In this document: positions 14,502 through 25,989 of the stretch, one piece after another
Layout: each line of letters opens with the position of its first letter
Numbering within the stretch: the stretch's first letter is position 1
Assembly (NCBI GenBank): GCA_964006375.1
Contig: OZ023265.1
Span: forward strand, 151,194,769-151,258,768
Reading direction: 5' to 3'
Source of the DNA: Tillus elongatus
Taxonomy: Eukaryota > Arthropoda > Insecta > Coleoptera > Cleridae
Length of the DNA stretch: 64,000 nucleotides
The notes under the pieces: generated by a model
Told to the model about the DNA's origin: nothing
Database searches by the model: none
Seen by the model: only the letters and a program-made list of their open reading frames with translations
Made by a program: the position numbers and the translations under genes

Positions 14502-14623
14502 CCGCATTTCAGAGAGTGAGAGACAACATCGAAGATCTTGATCCAGAAGCCGGCATTAACGAGACCGACCTAATATTTCTAAAAGGGCTAATGGATAGCC
14601 CTATTATGAAAAATTTGGTAATG
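14502..14623 (+). CDS. Internal exon of a MAGUK (MPP2/MPP6, varicose-like) gene, L27 region
   Basis: A 122-nt exon bounded by a strong acceptor (TTTTTCTCCTGTTTCAG) and donor (ATG|GTAAGTA). With the first two bases completing a codon, it encodes 40 residues beginning AFQRVRDNIEDLDPEAG and ending LIFLKGLMDSPIMKNLVM. The pattern L-x-FLKG-x-M-x-SP-x(4)-LV is characteristic of the L27_N domain of MPP2/MPP6-type membrane-associated guanylate kinases, which scaffold junction complexes; varicose is the fly member. Base composition is clearly less AT-rich than the surroundings, and it lies outside all mobile elements. The exon ends in phase 0. No other exon of this gene was found in the window. The identification rests on recalled family motifs, not a search, so no gene symbol is assigned. 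Confidence 0.65.
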
Positions 14624-14900
14624 GTAAGTAGATTTTCGTGCACTTATATTTCAGTCATTGTCTGCAAGTGATCTAATAACATTTCATAAAAAAACATATA
14701 AATTTAATACATTAAACATTAAACACATTAATTTTTTTTGATAACTGGTACATCTAGAAAGGGTAGTTAATTTTTTAATTTGTAATTCGTGAGTAAATTT
14801 TATACTCAAACTTAAATGGTGAGGTGAAACTGTTCCCTGGTGGCGGTGATTGGCCATAGTCGCGGAAAGAGATCGACGTTAAAGAAACAAAAACACACGA
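14624..14900. other. Presumed intron sequence downstream of exon
   Basis: Starts with the consensus donor GTAAGTA. AT-rich with no recognisable element until the PLE remnant. Confidence 0.5.
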
Positions 14901-15366
14901 CATGTTCAGTTTAGCAAATATTGTTCAATCCAACAAGGCGTTTTTTAACAAACCCAAGGCACGGAATCAGGCAACCCTCTATCACTATTTATGGCGGACC
15001 TTTTCATGAGTAGATTTGAAACGGATCTAGAAAGTGAAAGTAAGTATTTTGTTAGAGCAGGTATGTTTTCGTTATGTGGATACTTTCGCAGTGTTCAACA
15101 GCAACATGTGCAAAATAGACGATTTTATTGCTAAACTGAACAGTAAATTTGACTATAAAATTTACACACGAATTAGAGATTAATAATAAACTACCCTTTC
15201 TAGATGTACGAGTTATCAAAAATGAAGACACATCGATGTCTATAGGAAGGAAACCACCACTCTAAGTTACATTTCCAATGACTTACATCATACGTATACA
15301 CAAAAAATTGCAAGTATGAATTTTTTAGTAAATAGGTTGATATATTTTGCGTGGAGTAAAAATATA

Positions 15367-17274
15367 CAGGATGGCGCATTGAAAACTAAACAGACCAATT
15401 TGCGTCCAGAGAAATTATTTTTTAAGAGACTCTAAAATACGTCAATTTTAATATTAAGGGGGACATGTGTTGACATAAAACTCAACTTTGTCACATCAAC
15501 CCCTTAAGTGTGGTGATAACAACCCTTATATTTTAAATAGGGAACATGGGTGGAGTGTTACAACATTTTAAAGCCCTTTCTTTTCTGAATTCAGCACACA
15601 AATTTTTTTGGAAGTTTTATCAACACGTTTAAAAATTATTCACAGTTGAAGATGCAAGAACGTATTTCATTCATTGTGATAAGAAATGCACTAATTAGTC
15701 AATTTTTCGTTAAAAAACTAAAAAACAAAACCAAACGTTAAAAAATGTTTATTCTGTGTTCAAATTGTTGACCACCAGCTTCCATACAAAAGTACTAATT
15801 TTGTTCAAAACAAGCTCTGACATTCTGGAGCATTTGTGGAGTTATTAGACGGAATTTTTCAACAATGCGTCGTCGTAATTCTTCCAGAGACTCCGGTTCT
15901 GGTGCATAAATTATACTTTTTAAATAGCCCCATAGAAAGAAGTCTAAAGGAGTTAAATCCGGTGATCTAGGGAGCCACTCAATAGCACCTCTACGCCCAA
16001 TCCATTGCTCTGGAACTCTCAAAAACCCCCTAACACGCTGTGAAAAATGCGGAGGAGCTCCATCTTGTTGAAACACTAATTGATTTTCTTGATAGCGATC
16101 ATCATTTTCAACAATGTAAATTAGTAGAGGGTAAGCGATATCTTCTAGTAACTCCAAATACGTTTCGCCACTCAAATTATCATCAAGAAAAATTGGTCTA
16201 ATTAAACGGTTTCCAAAAATGCCAGTCCAGACATCAATTTCTGTGGAGTTTGAGTGTGGACTTCGTGAAAATTTCTTAGATTATTATCTGCCCAATAACG
16301 ACAATTATGACGATTGACTATAGAGTTTAATAAAAAACGCACACTCGTTTGAAAAACAGATATTGAACAGAAAGTTCCCGTTATCAGCTATTCGTGCAGT
16401 CATAACTTCACAAAACTCCAGCCGCCGATCAAAATCATCTTCATTCAGTTGTTGTACAAGATGAATTTTATACGGGTGAAATTTATGACGCTTCAATATT
16501 CGCTGAATAGTTCTTCGTTTGATTTTTCAAACAGTGGCCAATTTTCTCGTGCCCAAAGTTGGGTCTGCAGAATCTTGTCCTAAAACTCCAATCTCAGTAG
16601 TCTCATTTCTAACCGGAAATTCACGTTCAGGATCCCGTTTTTTGTTGGCTACTGAACCACTTTGTCGAAACTATGCAACTAACTCCAAAATGTATTTTCT
16701 GTTAACATGTCTGTTCGGATGTCGTTCATTTGCAATTTGCGCTACGGTTGGTACAGTCATCGTTTTTGAAAAAAATAGTAATTATTTCACCTCTTTCTTC
16801 TACAAAATACACCATTGGGAAATTAATTTTCAGTAGTACTATCAAGTATCAAACCGACCAATTAACTGAAATAATAAACCGAATTTCGCTCATTCCGATA
16901 AGAAATGTTCTGATAGTCAATTTTTTGTTTACAAACCAACAAAACATTGACTTTCAGCACATTTCTTATCGGAATGAGTGAAATGAGTTTTTGCATCTTT
17001 AACTGTGAATAATTTTTAAACGAGTTGATTAAACTTCCAGGAAAAATTGTGTGCTGAATTTATAAAAGAAAGAGCTTTCAAATGATATAACACTCGACCC
17101 ATGTTCCCTATTTTAAATATAAGGGTTTTTATCACCACCTTTAAGGGGTTGATGTGACAAAGTTGAGTTTTATGTCAAAACATGTCCCCCTCAATATTAA
17201 AATTGATGTGTTTCAGCGTTTTTTTAAATCTCTGGACGCAAATCGGTCTGTTTCGTTTTCAATGCGCCACCCTA
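15367..17274 (-). mobile_element. Tc1/mariner-like transposon nested in the PLE
   Basis: Left end CAGGATGGCGCATTGAAAAC and right end inverse of (T)AGGGTGGCGCATTG, both flanked by TA (15365-15366; 17275-17276). The terminal inverted repeats extend roughly 350-400 bp with moderate divergence (matching blocks include GACATGT...GTCACATCAACCCCTTAA). A second short inverted repeat (ATTCCGATAAGAAATG and its complement, 16900-16975) lies just inside the right arm. The interior holds a broken minus-strand transposase. Confidence 0.85.
15798..16760 (-). pseudogene. Tc1/mariner-superfamily transposase, decayed
   Basis: Minus strand, starting about MTVPTVAQIANERHPNRHV at 16760, with in-frame stops near 16676 and 16531. 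RRTIQRILKRHKFHPYKIH marks the second HTH. The first catalytic region reads CFSNECAFF, so the expected DE is changed to NE. The sequence is broken near 16300, and the C-terminal half (16175-15798) keeps FQQDGAPPHFS (second Asp) and WLPRSPDLTPLDFFLWG (third Asp). The first catalytic Asp is apparently lost, and with the stops this copy is dead. Confidence 0.85.
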
Positions 17275-17479
17275 TATATAGCGAAGAATTAGTGTATACG
17301 AGTCTTAAGAACGTGGCTGAATATAACGGATACCCTGTTTGCCTGGTAGAACCATTAATTATCAAACAGAAAACAATCAATCAGCGACGTTTAGAAAAAA
17401 GAAAGCAGAAAAATTTTTGTTTGCCTACCAGTTTAACCGGGAATCACGAGGGGTCTAAACAGCATTTTTAGGTTTGGTT

Positions 17480-17783
17480 TGACTTGAGTTAATTGACCTT
17501 GAACATGGTGTTCATTGGCCATAGTTCCGAGTTCTGCAATGGAACATGAAACAGTACGATACTAATTTTACAATGGCGTCAGTAATAGAGAATAAGCCTT
17601 ATAAAATTTAAAAAAAGCCAGTTTGCAACTAACATTTTTCACAAAAATACTAAAAATGTGCTAGGTAACCCAAAAGACAATGATATTGCCGCTTAATCTA
17701 TAAAATAAGTTGTAGAGATTATGATCCTAAATGCGTCAGGCAAACTAAAAGTGTAGGAGTTCAATTTTTTTTAAAATTAAGTT
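17480..17783. other. No recognisable feature
   Basis: AT-rich spacer between the PLE remnant and the LTR-like repeat. Confidence 0.4.
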
Positions 17784-18322
17784 TGTTCAGAGAACAATAA
17801 AGTTTGCAGAAGGGCAGTAGTAGGCGTGGAAACATAATTGTTAAGAACATTAAAATAATAAGTGAAGTTGGTTATAGGAAAATTCTCTACACCAAGTAAT
17901 GTAAATATTGCACATAATTGTAGGTCACAAATGTATCAATAACATTGGCATTGAAACGATTACATTGTTATGTAAATAGTAAACAAGGTGAAATTGCAGC
18001 GTACAAGGAATACATGACTGCTGAAGTCGGCAAATTATGTAGGATGTAAACCGATTAAAAACTATAAGTAGTATTTGTTGGTAAACATGAGCGAGACTTC
18101 TAGTTTAGATTCTTAAGATGTAAAGACGCGACACCTGTGATTTTAATTATGTAAACATTACTGAGACTGTTCAATTAAGATTCACTATGTAAAGAGTTCG
18201 GGTTTAAAATTCATTCAGTTAAGCTAGTTCGTAAGCATTATTAAGTTTAGTGAGTTTATTAAAGTTTTATTACATCGTTACTATGTCTAAAATCGCCTAT
18301 GTCTACTACTCCTGAATGACAC
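17784..18322 (+). mobile_element. Solo-LTR-like repeat, copy 2
   Basis: Diverged copy of 5242-5834. Both begin TGTTCAGAGAACA, share CAGAAGGGC about 20 bp later, and share AATGTAAATATTGCA; this one ends GAATGACACA. No open reading frame. The shared boundaries support a discrete element. Confidence 0.55.
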
Positions 18323-18690
18323 ATATGCTTTCGTTATTTGTCAAAAATTGTTTACAAATGCTTTTTTTGTTTGTTTGGAAATATGTAACAATCTGATGGT
18401 GCTAAATCCGAAGAAACGGGGGGAGGTTAAGAAATTCAGAACAAATTTTATCAATTGCTTGCAGTGCAACAAACTACCTGTTAGCTGGGGGAGACGGTCT
18501 TGCAAAACGAGGACATGTTTGTCCAGTTTGGTTGGTTGTCAACACACTTATTTCACAGTTACAAAATTGAAAGTACAAAATGATGTCATTAGCTTAGAAC
18601 TTACGAAAGTTATTATAATTACAAAATCACCAATTCACATATTTGACCGACCTTGCCTGAGTTTGGCGAATATAAATATAATATTTACCA
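18323..18690. other. No recognisable feature
   Basis: A 117-codon plus-strand open frame (18348-18701) shows no recognisable family and runs into LINE sequence, so I do not call it a gene. Confidence 0.4.
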
Positions 18691-18692
18691 GG

Positions 18693-20080
18693 GGAGAATA
18701 ACGTGGGGACTGAGACCTAGTAGGGCCCATTGGCTGTGCACAAGTGTGGTCAGACCATCGTTAACATACGCGGCACTAGTTTGGTTGCCTAAGGTGACAC
18801 AATCCAGTGCCAAACAAAAATTAGGCAAGATCCAAAGGATGGCTTGCCTCGGCATCACAGGGGTCATGACCTAAACCACAACAGCCGCCATGGCTAGATC
18901 CCCCCCCCTACACTTAGTTATCATGAAGGAGCCTAGGATAGGACTATTCAGACTAGCCTGCAATGATATATTGAAGGCCAACCCAGGCTGCAGGAGACAC
19001 TGCAAGATTAAGGAGATCGTGAAGGAACCCATGCTTGAAATGAGGTCAGACTTCGCGAGCCCGTGAATTTGTAGAGAAAATAATTTGACAGTGGTAATCC
19101 CCGACCGCGTGGCATGGCGGGAGGAGACGCCGGACCTAACATGGGACGCGCTCGTCTGGTTTACGGACGGAGCCGGCGGGGAGCGTGTGCCTGGGACAGG
19201 CGCTTATTCAGAAGGACAGAGGGTAAGTCACAGTATTTCCCTCCGGACTCATGCAACAGTCTTTCAGGCCGAAATGTACGCAATCTTGCACTGCGTGCGA
19301 GGGAACAAGAGGAGAGGCTACAGCAACAAACGGACCCTCATAGCCACAGGCAGACAGGCAGTCCTTAAGACCCTAAGTAGCCCACGGGTTAATTCCAGAC
19401 TGTTAAGTGAATGCCGAGACAAGACGAGCGACCTGGTTGGGCAGAATGAGGTCACCCTCATCTGGGTGCCGGGTCACGAGTCAATGAAGAAGCTGACAGT
19501 CTCGCGAAGAGAGGATCAGCAGAACCATTTATGGTATCAGAACCGGTCCTGGGCGTATCGAAAGGCACGCCCAGGGGAACCATAAAGTCCTGGGTCAGGG
19601 ACCAGTATAAGGCATACTGTGCAGATGGTCCAGGGCTCAGACATGGGAAGACACTAATTGGGAATCCCAATCCAAAGAGATCTGTGGAGCTGCTAAATCT
19701 TAGCAGAGGACAGCTCAGAAAAATAACAGGACTCTTGACGGGACACGTGGCTGCCAAGAAACACATACATAAAATGGGGCGGTTTAAGGGGGACCTGGCA
19801 TGCAGACTCTGCGGCGAGATGGAGGAATCAGCTCAGCACATCTTGTGCGACTGTAAAGCTCTGGACCGCCAAAGACAACTTATCTACGGACAGTCTAGAT
19901 CGGAGACAGAGCAATATAAAACTTCACCCTACCAATTGCTGTGCAGGCTAGTTCAAGGCACAGTGACTTTGGAATGGGTGAAGTAGACAAGACAAAGGGC
20001 ATGCACAATAAGCCAAAGGCTGCGGTGCTATCGGGGCGGCAAAGACGCATGCGACCCCTAAGGGAAAAAAGACAGAATAA
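18693..20080 (+). pseudogene. Non-LTR retrotransposon fragment with RNase H and C-terminal zinc-knuckle-like region
   Basis: 5'-truncated LINE. It starts in the segment after the RT core (HWLCTSVVRPSLTYAALVWL). A frameshifted stretch leads to an RNase H domain (from about 19130: DALVWFTDGAGGERVPGTGA, then FQAEMYAILHCV and VTLIWVPGHESM). Another frame (19531-19986) carries LTGHVAAKKHIHKMGR and a CX2C...HX4C-like motif (CRLCGEMEESAQHILCDC). RNase H after RT places it near the I/R1/LOA-type LINEs. The sequence after the stop (to about 20080) is probably 3' UTR. A sister fragment covering earlier sequence is at 60328-61230. Confidence 0.8.
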
Positions 20081-20254
20081 TTAGTAACTGAAAAATGGCC
20101 ATCATTTTAAAATAAATGGATTTAGCAACAAATCACAGAAATGGTTATCTATAAGTTTATTTCACCACATCATCAACAACATCTCAGATGGCGATTTTAT
20201 AATTAATAGCTAAGCTATGTAGAATTTACCAACGTAGTTCTTAACAATAATTTC

Positions 20255-21695
20255 AGAAAGGTGCAACTATTAAACGAGCCGGAATTTTTAAGACAGACTG
20301 GTTACTTTGGTAAATTAGTGTTTATGTTTTTTAAGCATACAAGAAGTCAAGTTTCTGTTGGTCATTACAAAAATACAGTGTTTCTATATGCGAACGCATA
20401 CTATATGAAGTTTTATAGGTCTGTAATCTGGAAAAGTAGGAGAATGAGCAGTGGGGTTCCACAGGGTTCAGTTCTTGGCCTACACTTTAACGAGCTGCAC
20501 GACAGACTGTTGAGGATGATGCTACCCGCGTCGGTAACTCTGGTGTGATTCGCGGACGATGTGGCCGTGGTGGTAGTTACCACGACCGAAGAGCTGCTGA
20601 TGAGCACTGCAAACAAAGCGTGTCAGCTTGGATAGAAACGACACAACTCGAAATTGCCCTTGAAAATACTTAAGTCATACTCACACCTAAGAGGAAAATA
20701 GCTTCCATCCGATTCAACGAAGAGGGGGGCGAGTAATGTCGAAGAAGACGATCAAATACTTAGTAGGAGTTTGGCAGAAAGCCTAAAAGACAGTTTTTTG
20801 ACGAGATTACTACCCAACCTCAAAAGTCCCAGGGCATTAAAGAGTAGACTGCTGATGAGTGTCGTAATGTCACAGATATTGTATAATGCCCCCGCGTGGC
20901 ACAGAGTCATCGGAAATAAAAAGCTTGTCCAGAGCCTAACGACGGTTCGACGGATACTCTCCAGCAGAATAAACAGCGCCTACGGGACAATCTCAGCGGC
21001 GGCTGTGGCCGTGATAGCAGGAATGCCACCAGTGGGGAGCTGCTCATCCAACAGATAAGAGAAGGGTATGGCGAGAAAGCAACGAAAAAAAACCACTGGA
21101 CCCGGTGGATTATCCCAAATATTAGAGCCTGGAGAGAGAGAAACCAAGAAGATGCCGACAACTTCCTGACCCAGTCCCTGTTAGGCCACCGCTCTTTTAA
21201 CACAGTACCTGTATGGACGCGGGATAAGAGATACAGAATCTTGTGACTACCTCGGAGCAGTTGTCTATATATAACACTCTTTTTAACTGTCCGCGATGGG
21301 AGTACGTCTGAGAGAAATATGCTCGAGCCAGGAGGCAAGCGTAATGAGTGACTTTCTGGAGTCCCAGGAATGTTAGAGTATTTTATATGAAGCGGTGCGC
21401 AAAATAATTGAGGCTAAGGAGAGGGAGAGCAGGAGATGATAAAGAGACAAGGAAGAGAAAAGTTATTTTCTAGTTTTGTTTATCGACTGCGATATATTTA
21501 TTCAATGTGTGTATATATTTGTATCTGTTGTGTTCTTGTGATTTTATTTATATGTGTGTATATATAATATCAAAGGGAAGACAGCCAATAATTTGAAGTA
21601 ATGTGAGAGTGGTTCCGAGGCTTCGGCGGTTCAGAAGGCCCGCTTGTTTGGTTAGCCACTATTGGCGCCAACTACATCCTCACTAAAGAAAAAAA
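20255..21695 (+). pseudogene. Second non-LTR retrotransposon fragment (R1-like)
   Basis: RT motif B SSGVPQGSVLG (about 20440-20475) and motif C FADDVAVVVVTTTEELL (after a stop, about 20550-20600). The post-RT helix region follows (SRLLMSVVMSQILYNAPAWH; about 20840-20905), then a C-terminal region in further frames (LLGHRSFNTVPV). The 3' UTR appears to end in an A-rich tail at about 21688-21715. Stops and frameshifts throughout. Immediately downstream of, but distinct from, the 18.7-kb LINE. Confidence 0.7.
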
Positions 21696-21715
21696 AATTA
21701 AAACAAAAGGTCTGT

Positions 21716-22328
21716 GTCTTGGATACAAACTCAAAAGCCTAGCTGCTACCTTTATGCAACATTTATATTTTAGCAGAGTTCTTAAAACGTTGCAAACAAG
21801 GTGAGAGGATAATTATTTAAATTGCTGAGGCAACTTGCGGAAATTTATGTAAAATTAATCAACTGAAATTTCTGTTGTTTTTTTTTTAATAAAAATTATA
21901 TATTTCTTAACGCACCTAAAAGTTACAAAATCTGTCTGGAACGTCCCAGTTGCTTTAGAAGACATAAAACGTAAATACCCAGAAGTATCAAGAACCATTA
22001 AACAGAGTTCTGTATAAACAAATCCGATATTTCCCTTGAGCTTTGTCCAGACCATCAAAAATAACTCAGACCTAACTCAAATCAACTATAAAGAAAGGAA
22101 TTTCTCTGATTTTATGTTTTCACCAAGGAATCGATCTCGCCTCGCTAGGATTATGAATTTTATGTGCTTGATATTTCAAAAGGCTTTATAAATTCTTCAT
22201 TAGAAAGGTGATGCCTTCAGACGTAAAAAGGACTGACTTTTTTAAGATAAAACAATTAGATATTACTCTAAATGACTTAAACTACAACTAAAAAGCTAAA
22301 AACGCTTGTCACACCGATCTTTAAAAAA
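21716..22328. other. No recognisable feature
   Basis: AT-rich spacer before the Helentron-like 3' terminus. Confidence 0.4.
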
Positions 22329-23202
22329 CTCTGGATGCAGCAAGTGCGTTATGGTAGTGAATTTTCATAAAAATATTTTTTAATAGCAAATATGTGTTTT
22401 TTTAAGAAAGCAGGCATCAAATTTGGTTACCAGTATAACCTGGATAGTAAAAAAATGTGCCATGTTTCATCAAAATAACTTTATTTTTTGAAAATGTACA
22501 AAAATTTCTGAAAGTAAACTTAAAGTGTTCGCGAAATATTTTTTTAAGATGTAGCTCAAGACACCCTGTAATTAATATATACAAATTTTTTTCATATCTT
22601 GTATAATAACAGATATATTGAGCTTTATTGATTTTTTACGAAAATTCTACAAAAATTATATACCATTAAACGATAAACCCTATAGCTAAGGCTACTGCCA
22701 AGCATCAGAGAAAAGGCTCTATTTGAAATGAATTTTCTGCAAACATTTTATTAAAATGAAGGGCAATGACGGTTGAAACTAAGACTTCATGGTTTGTAAA
22801 ACATTCCTCTTGAGATATTTTATTTCCATAGCCCGTATTAGATTCAAGTTCTTTGCCTAAATGTTGCCAATTTTGACATTTTAAATCGCAACTTTGACGT
22901 TTAGAGGAAAACCCCAATTTATTTTTCTTTAAATACCTATAACTTTTTTGTCTTTTGACCTACAGAGCTAAATTTTGGTACATAACTTACGTATAAGGAT
23001 GTAAACCAGTGTGCAAATTTGGTTGCCCTTACTTTGTTAATTCCGGAGATATAATTTTTTTCCAAAGAAAACACAAAATTTTCCGGGAAAACCTAGGCCG
23101 ATTTTCCTAGCTAACGAATTTGTCCAAGCCATTTGCAAAAGGAAGGTATTCACTAAATTTAATTAAAATCGGCCCATTATTTTTTGAGTTATCGGTGTGA
23201 TA

Positions 23203-23204
<2 letters not shown>

Positions 23205-23283
<79 letters not shown>
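23205..23283. repeat. (AT)n microsatellite, left half of split core
   Basis: TA run between Helentron body and the 3' end of PLE copy A. Confidence 0.95.
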
Positions 23284-23285
<2 letters not shown>

Positions 23286-23368
23286 TTAGGAATATTGCAC
23301 TATACTGTAATCACTTTAAAATATACACTTTATTTGTTTGCTGTACGTTTGTGATTTCTTATTGGTTT

Positions 23369-23413
23369 GCGTGGACTGCAGTTTCGAACCGTCCCGGTTC
23401 ATCATCAGCACGC
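23369..23413 (-). ncRNA. Hammerhead ribozyme (type I), PLE copy A 3' terminal repeat
   Basis: On the minus strand: helix I GCGTG/CACGC (5 bp), core CTGATGA, helix II GAACC/GGTTC (5 bp, loop GGGAC, one extra T after the core), core GAAA, minimal helix III C-TGCA-G, cleavage triplet GTC followed by CACGC. All conserved hammerhead residues are present. It starts at the last coding codons of the PLE ORF. PLEs are known to carry such ribozymes. Confidence 0.85.
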
Positions 23414-25989
23414 TACTGGCTGCTATCGCTCCTGTCTGGTCTACGTCGGAGATTGTAGGTGGCGCATGCGCCGTGAGCTTCTAGTGGTCGGTTTCCTGTT
23501 CTCTGATTGGTTGTGCCTTCGGACTGTGTCGTGTGTATCGGTATCCTGTCTTGATCACTGTGGTTTAATAATTTGTCTATTTGTATGGCCTTTATTAAGT
23601 TTTGTTTAAATGTTTGTACTTGGATTTGTTCTGGCATTAATTGTTTTCTATTGTTTGTTTGTTGAATGTAGTATTGTTCCCAGATTTCCATTTTTTTGTG
23701 GTCTTTAACATGTTTCATTAGTTTTAATTGGGTGATGTCTGGTTTTTGGTGTTTTGTGTCGTGAATGTGTGTAGCTACGTTTGATTTGTAGCTAGGTATG
23801 TGGATTTTATCCAATGCTGTTATATGTTCTTTGAATCTTGTTTCTATTGATTTCTTTGTCATTCCTATATATTTTTTATTGCATGTGTTACATTCTATTT
23901 GATATATTCCGTTTAATTCATGTGGGTTGTGTTCTTGTTTTTTATTTATTTTGTTTATTATTTTGTTATTGGTTTTGTAGCTCATTTTTAAGTCATATTG
24001 TTTGAGTGTTTGTGTTATTTTTTTGATGTGGTGGTTATAAGTGAATGTTGTGTATTTTGTGTTTGTTTCCGGTGTTTTGTTTTCGGTTTTGTTGATTTGT
24101 TTGTTTTTGATTTGTTTTACTAGCTTTTCTATTGTTTTTTTGTTGTATCCATTTCTTTCTGCTATTTGTATTATGATGTTGTACTCCTTTTCTCGTTCGT
24201 CGTTATGAAGTGGTATATTTAGCATTCTGTTTATTAAGTATCTGTATGCGGCCATTTTGTGTGTATGTGGGTGTAGTGAGTGTTTAGGTATAGAGATGTC
24301 TGTTTGTGTGGGTTTTCTGTATATTTTGTATTCAATCTGGTTTTCTTTTCTGATAAGTGTTAAGTCTAGGAAGTTTATGGTGTTGTTTGATTCTTTTTCT
24401 ATTGTAAATTTTATGTTTCTGTTAATTTGGTTTATTTTTTCGAGGATATTGTCTATGTTGGTTTTTTGATTGTCGTATATTATTAATATATCATCGACGT
24501 ATCTTATCCATTTGATGTTTGGGTCTGTCTCTTTTATGATGGTGTTGATTTTATCTTCTAACTGTTGTATGTATATTTCTGCCATAATGCTTGATAGTGG
24601 AGATCCCATTGGTAGTCCATCTTCTTGGATGTAATATTCTCCGTTGAACTCAAAGTAATTTTGTTTTAATATAATGTTTAATATTTCGCTAATTTGTTGT
24701 TTTTTGTTGTTATTTTGCATTTTATTTTCGATTATATTTGTAGTATCGTTAATTGGTATATTGGTGTACATATTTGTTATGTCAAATGAGGCAAGTCGTG
24801 TGTTTTTGTTTATGTTTATATTTTCTAGTTTATCCACTAGTTCTATGGAGTTTTTTATGTTAAATTTGTTTTCTAGTTGTATTTCTTGTTTTAGTACTTG
24901 GTCCATTTCCTTTGCTATTTTGTATGAAGGTGCATCTTTGAAGTTGATGAGTGGTCTTATTGGGTATCCCGTTTTGTGTATTTTTATTATTCCTGTCATT
25001 GGTGGTGCTTTAGGGTTGTTGTTATAATAATGTGTTGTTTTTTGGTTGAATATTGTCTTGTGTTTTTTTATGATGTTTAATATTTGATTTTGGAATTTTT
25101 TCGTTGGGTTTTCGTTCAGTTTTTTGCATTTGTTTGTTGAGATGAAAGTGTTTGTTTTTTCTATATATTCCTGTGTTTTTATTGCTATTAGTGCGTCGCT
25201 TTTATCTGTTTTTGCTATTGTTATGTTGTTATATGTGACTTTGTTTCTTATTTGTTTGATCATTTTTTCATGTGTACGGTTTTTTGATTTAGTCTTGTCA
25301 ATAATTCTGTTTATTTCTGTTGCTAGTTGGTTTTTCAGTGGTTCTAAGTTTGGGCTATTTATTGAGTTTATTGCGTGTTGTGTGTCCACTATTATGTTCT
25401 CTATTGTAGATTTTTTTGTATCTAAAAAGTTGGTTTTTATGTTGTTTTCTATGAATTCTTTTTCTTCTTTTGTGAATTTTGTGTCTGTTATGTTTATAAA
25501 TCTATCCTGAAAAATGTGGTGTGTTGTGGTTGTTATGTTTACATTATCTAGTTTGTTCTTTTTAAGGTTGTGTAGTTTTTTGTTTATTTTCTCTAATTTG
25601 TGTTTATAATCGGTTTTTATGTTGTGCATTATATTGTTATATGTTTGTGTCCATGTGACGTATTTCATCTGGTTTGCTAATAAAAGATGAAGTCTATATA
25701 ATTTTTTTGTAAGTGTGGTTATGTTGCTGTATTGATGTTTGATTTCGTTCGTGATGTATAGTTTTTCTGCTTGTGTTTGGGTGTATTTGGCCGTATTGGT
25801 ATGGTTATGAACAGTGATTTTAGCGTATTTTGGTGTTAATTTGTGTCTTAGGCATTCTCTATTGAAGTATATGTTGGCTTTGTTATAATATATTTTCCTG
25901 TAAGTATTTTTGAATAATTTGATGTTTGTCTGTATGTTATTGCTGTCATGTTGGCCATTTTGTGTGTTATTATCTTGTGTTGTATTCAT
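23413..25989 (-). CDS. Penelope-like retroelement RT-GIY-YIG polyprotein, copy A
   Basis: Encodes an intact 858-residue protein: reverse transcriptase fused to a C-terminal GIY-YIG endonuclease, the protein that copies and inserts PLEs. A long N-terminal region precedes PPMTGIIKIHKTG (about 327-340). RT motif A is SFDITNMYTNI (Asp 403), motif B GLPMGSPLSS (458-467) and motif C YVDD (497-500). FLDLTLIRK follows. The GIY motif is at 694 (GIYQIECN), YIG at 707, the conserved Arg in TRFKEH and the Glu in EIWEQYY (768-771). It differs from copy B at four residues that I could see (VTW/DTW, NDTT/NETT, DISIP/DITIP, RPLE/RPPE). The start is the first ATG of the frame, about 115 bp inside the 5' boundary. 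All catalytic motifs are intact, so the element may be recently active. Confidence 0.93.
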   Translation of the reverse strand: MNTTQDNNTQNGQHDSNNIQTNIKLFKNTYRKIYYNKANIYFNRECLRHKLTPKYAKITVHNHTNTAKYTQTQAEKLYITNEIKHQYSNITTLTKKLYRLHLLLANQMKYVTWTQTYNNIMHNIKTDYKHKLEKINKKLHNLKKNKLDNVNITTTTHHIFQDRFINITDTKFTKEEKEFIENNIKTNFLDTKKSTIENIIVDTQHAINSINSPNLEPLKNQLATEINRIIDKTKSKNRTHEKMIKQIRNKVTYNNITIAKTDKSDALIAIKTQEYIEKTNTFISTNKCKKLNENPTKKFQNQILNIIKKHKTIFNQKTTHYYNNNPKAPPMTGIIKIHKTGYPIRPLINFKDAPSYKIAKEMDQVLKQEIQLENKFNIKNSIELVDKLENININKNTRLASFDITNMYTNIPINDTTNIIENKMQNNNKKQQISEILNIILKQNYFEFNGEYYIQEDGLPMGSPLSSIMAEIYIQQLEDKINTIIKETDPNIKWIRYVDDILIIYDNQKTNIDNILEKINQINRNIKFTIEKESNNTINFLDLTLIRKENQIEYKIYRKPTQTDISIPKHSLHPHTHKMAAYRYLINRMLNIPLHNDEREKEYNIIIQIAERNGYNKKTIEKLVKQIKNKQINKTENKTPETNTKYTTFTYNHHIKKITQTLKQYDLKMSYKTNNKIINKINKKQEHNPHELNGIYQIECNTCNKKYIGMTKKSIETRFKEHITALDKIHIPSYKSNVATHIHDTKHQKPDITQLKLMKHVKDHKKMEIWEQYYIQQTNNRKQLMPEQIQVQTFKQNLIKAIQIDKLLNHSDQDRIPIHTTQSEGTTNQRTGNRPLEAHGACATYNLRRRPDRSDSSQ

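Larger units (their letters stand above)
14940..17465 (+). pseudogene. Penelope-like element RT remnant split by a transposon
   Basis: Degenerate plus-strand PLE reverse transcriptase. RT motif B reads GTESGNPLSLFMADLFMSRF (about 14957-15016) and motif C RYVD-TFAVFN (about 15070-15100), where one Asp is lost. It is followed by FIAKLNSKF and NNKLPFLDVRVIKNED (about 15190-15230). NFLVNRLIYFAWS ends near 15358, where a Tc1/mariner-like element is inserted (15367-17274). Coding resumes with SEELVYTSLKNVAEYNGY (about 17281-17334), the usual PLE continuation. Frameshifts and stops are frequent. No GIY-YIG domain is recognisable downstream. Confidence 0.75.

Noticed and set aside
18348..18701. 117-codon frame as host gene
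   Set aside because: No family or splice support, and it runs into LINE sequence.
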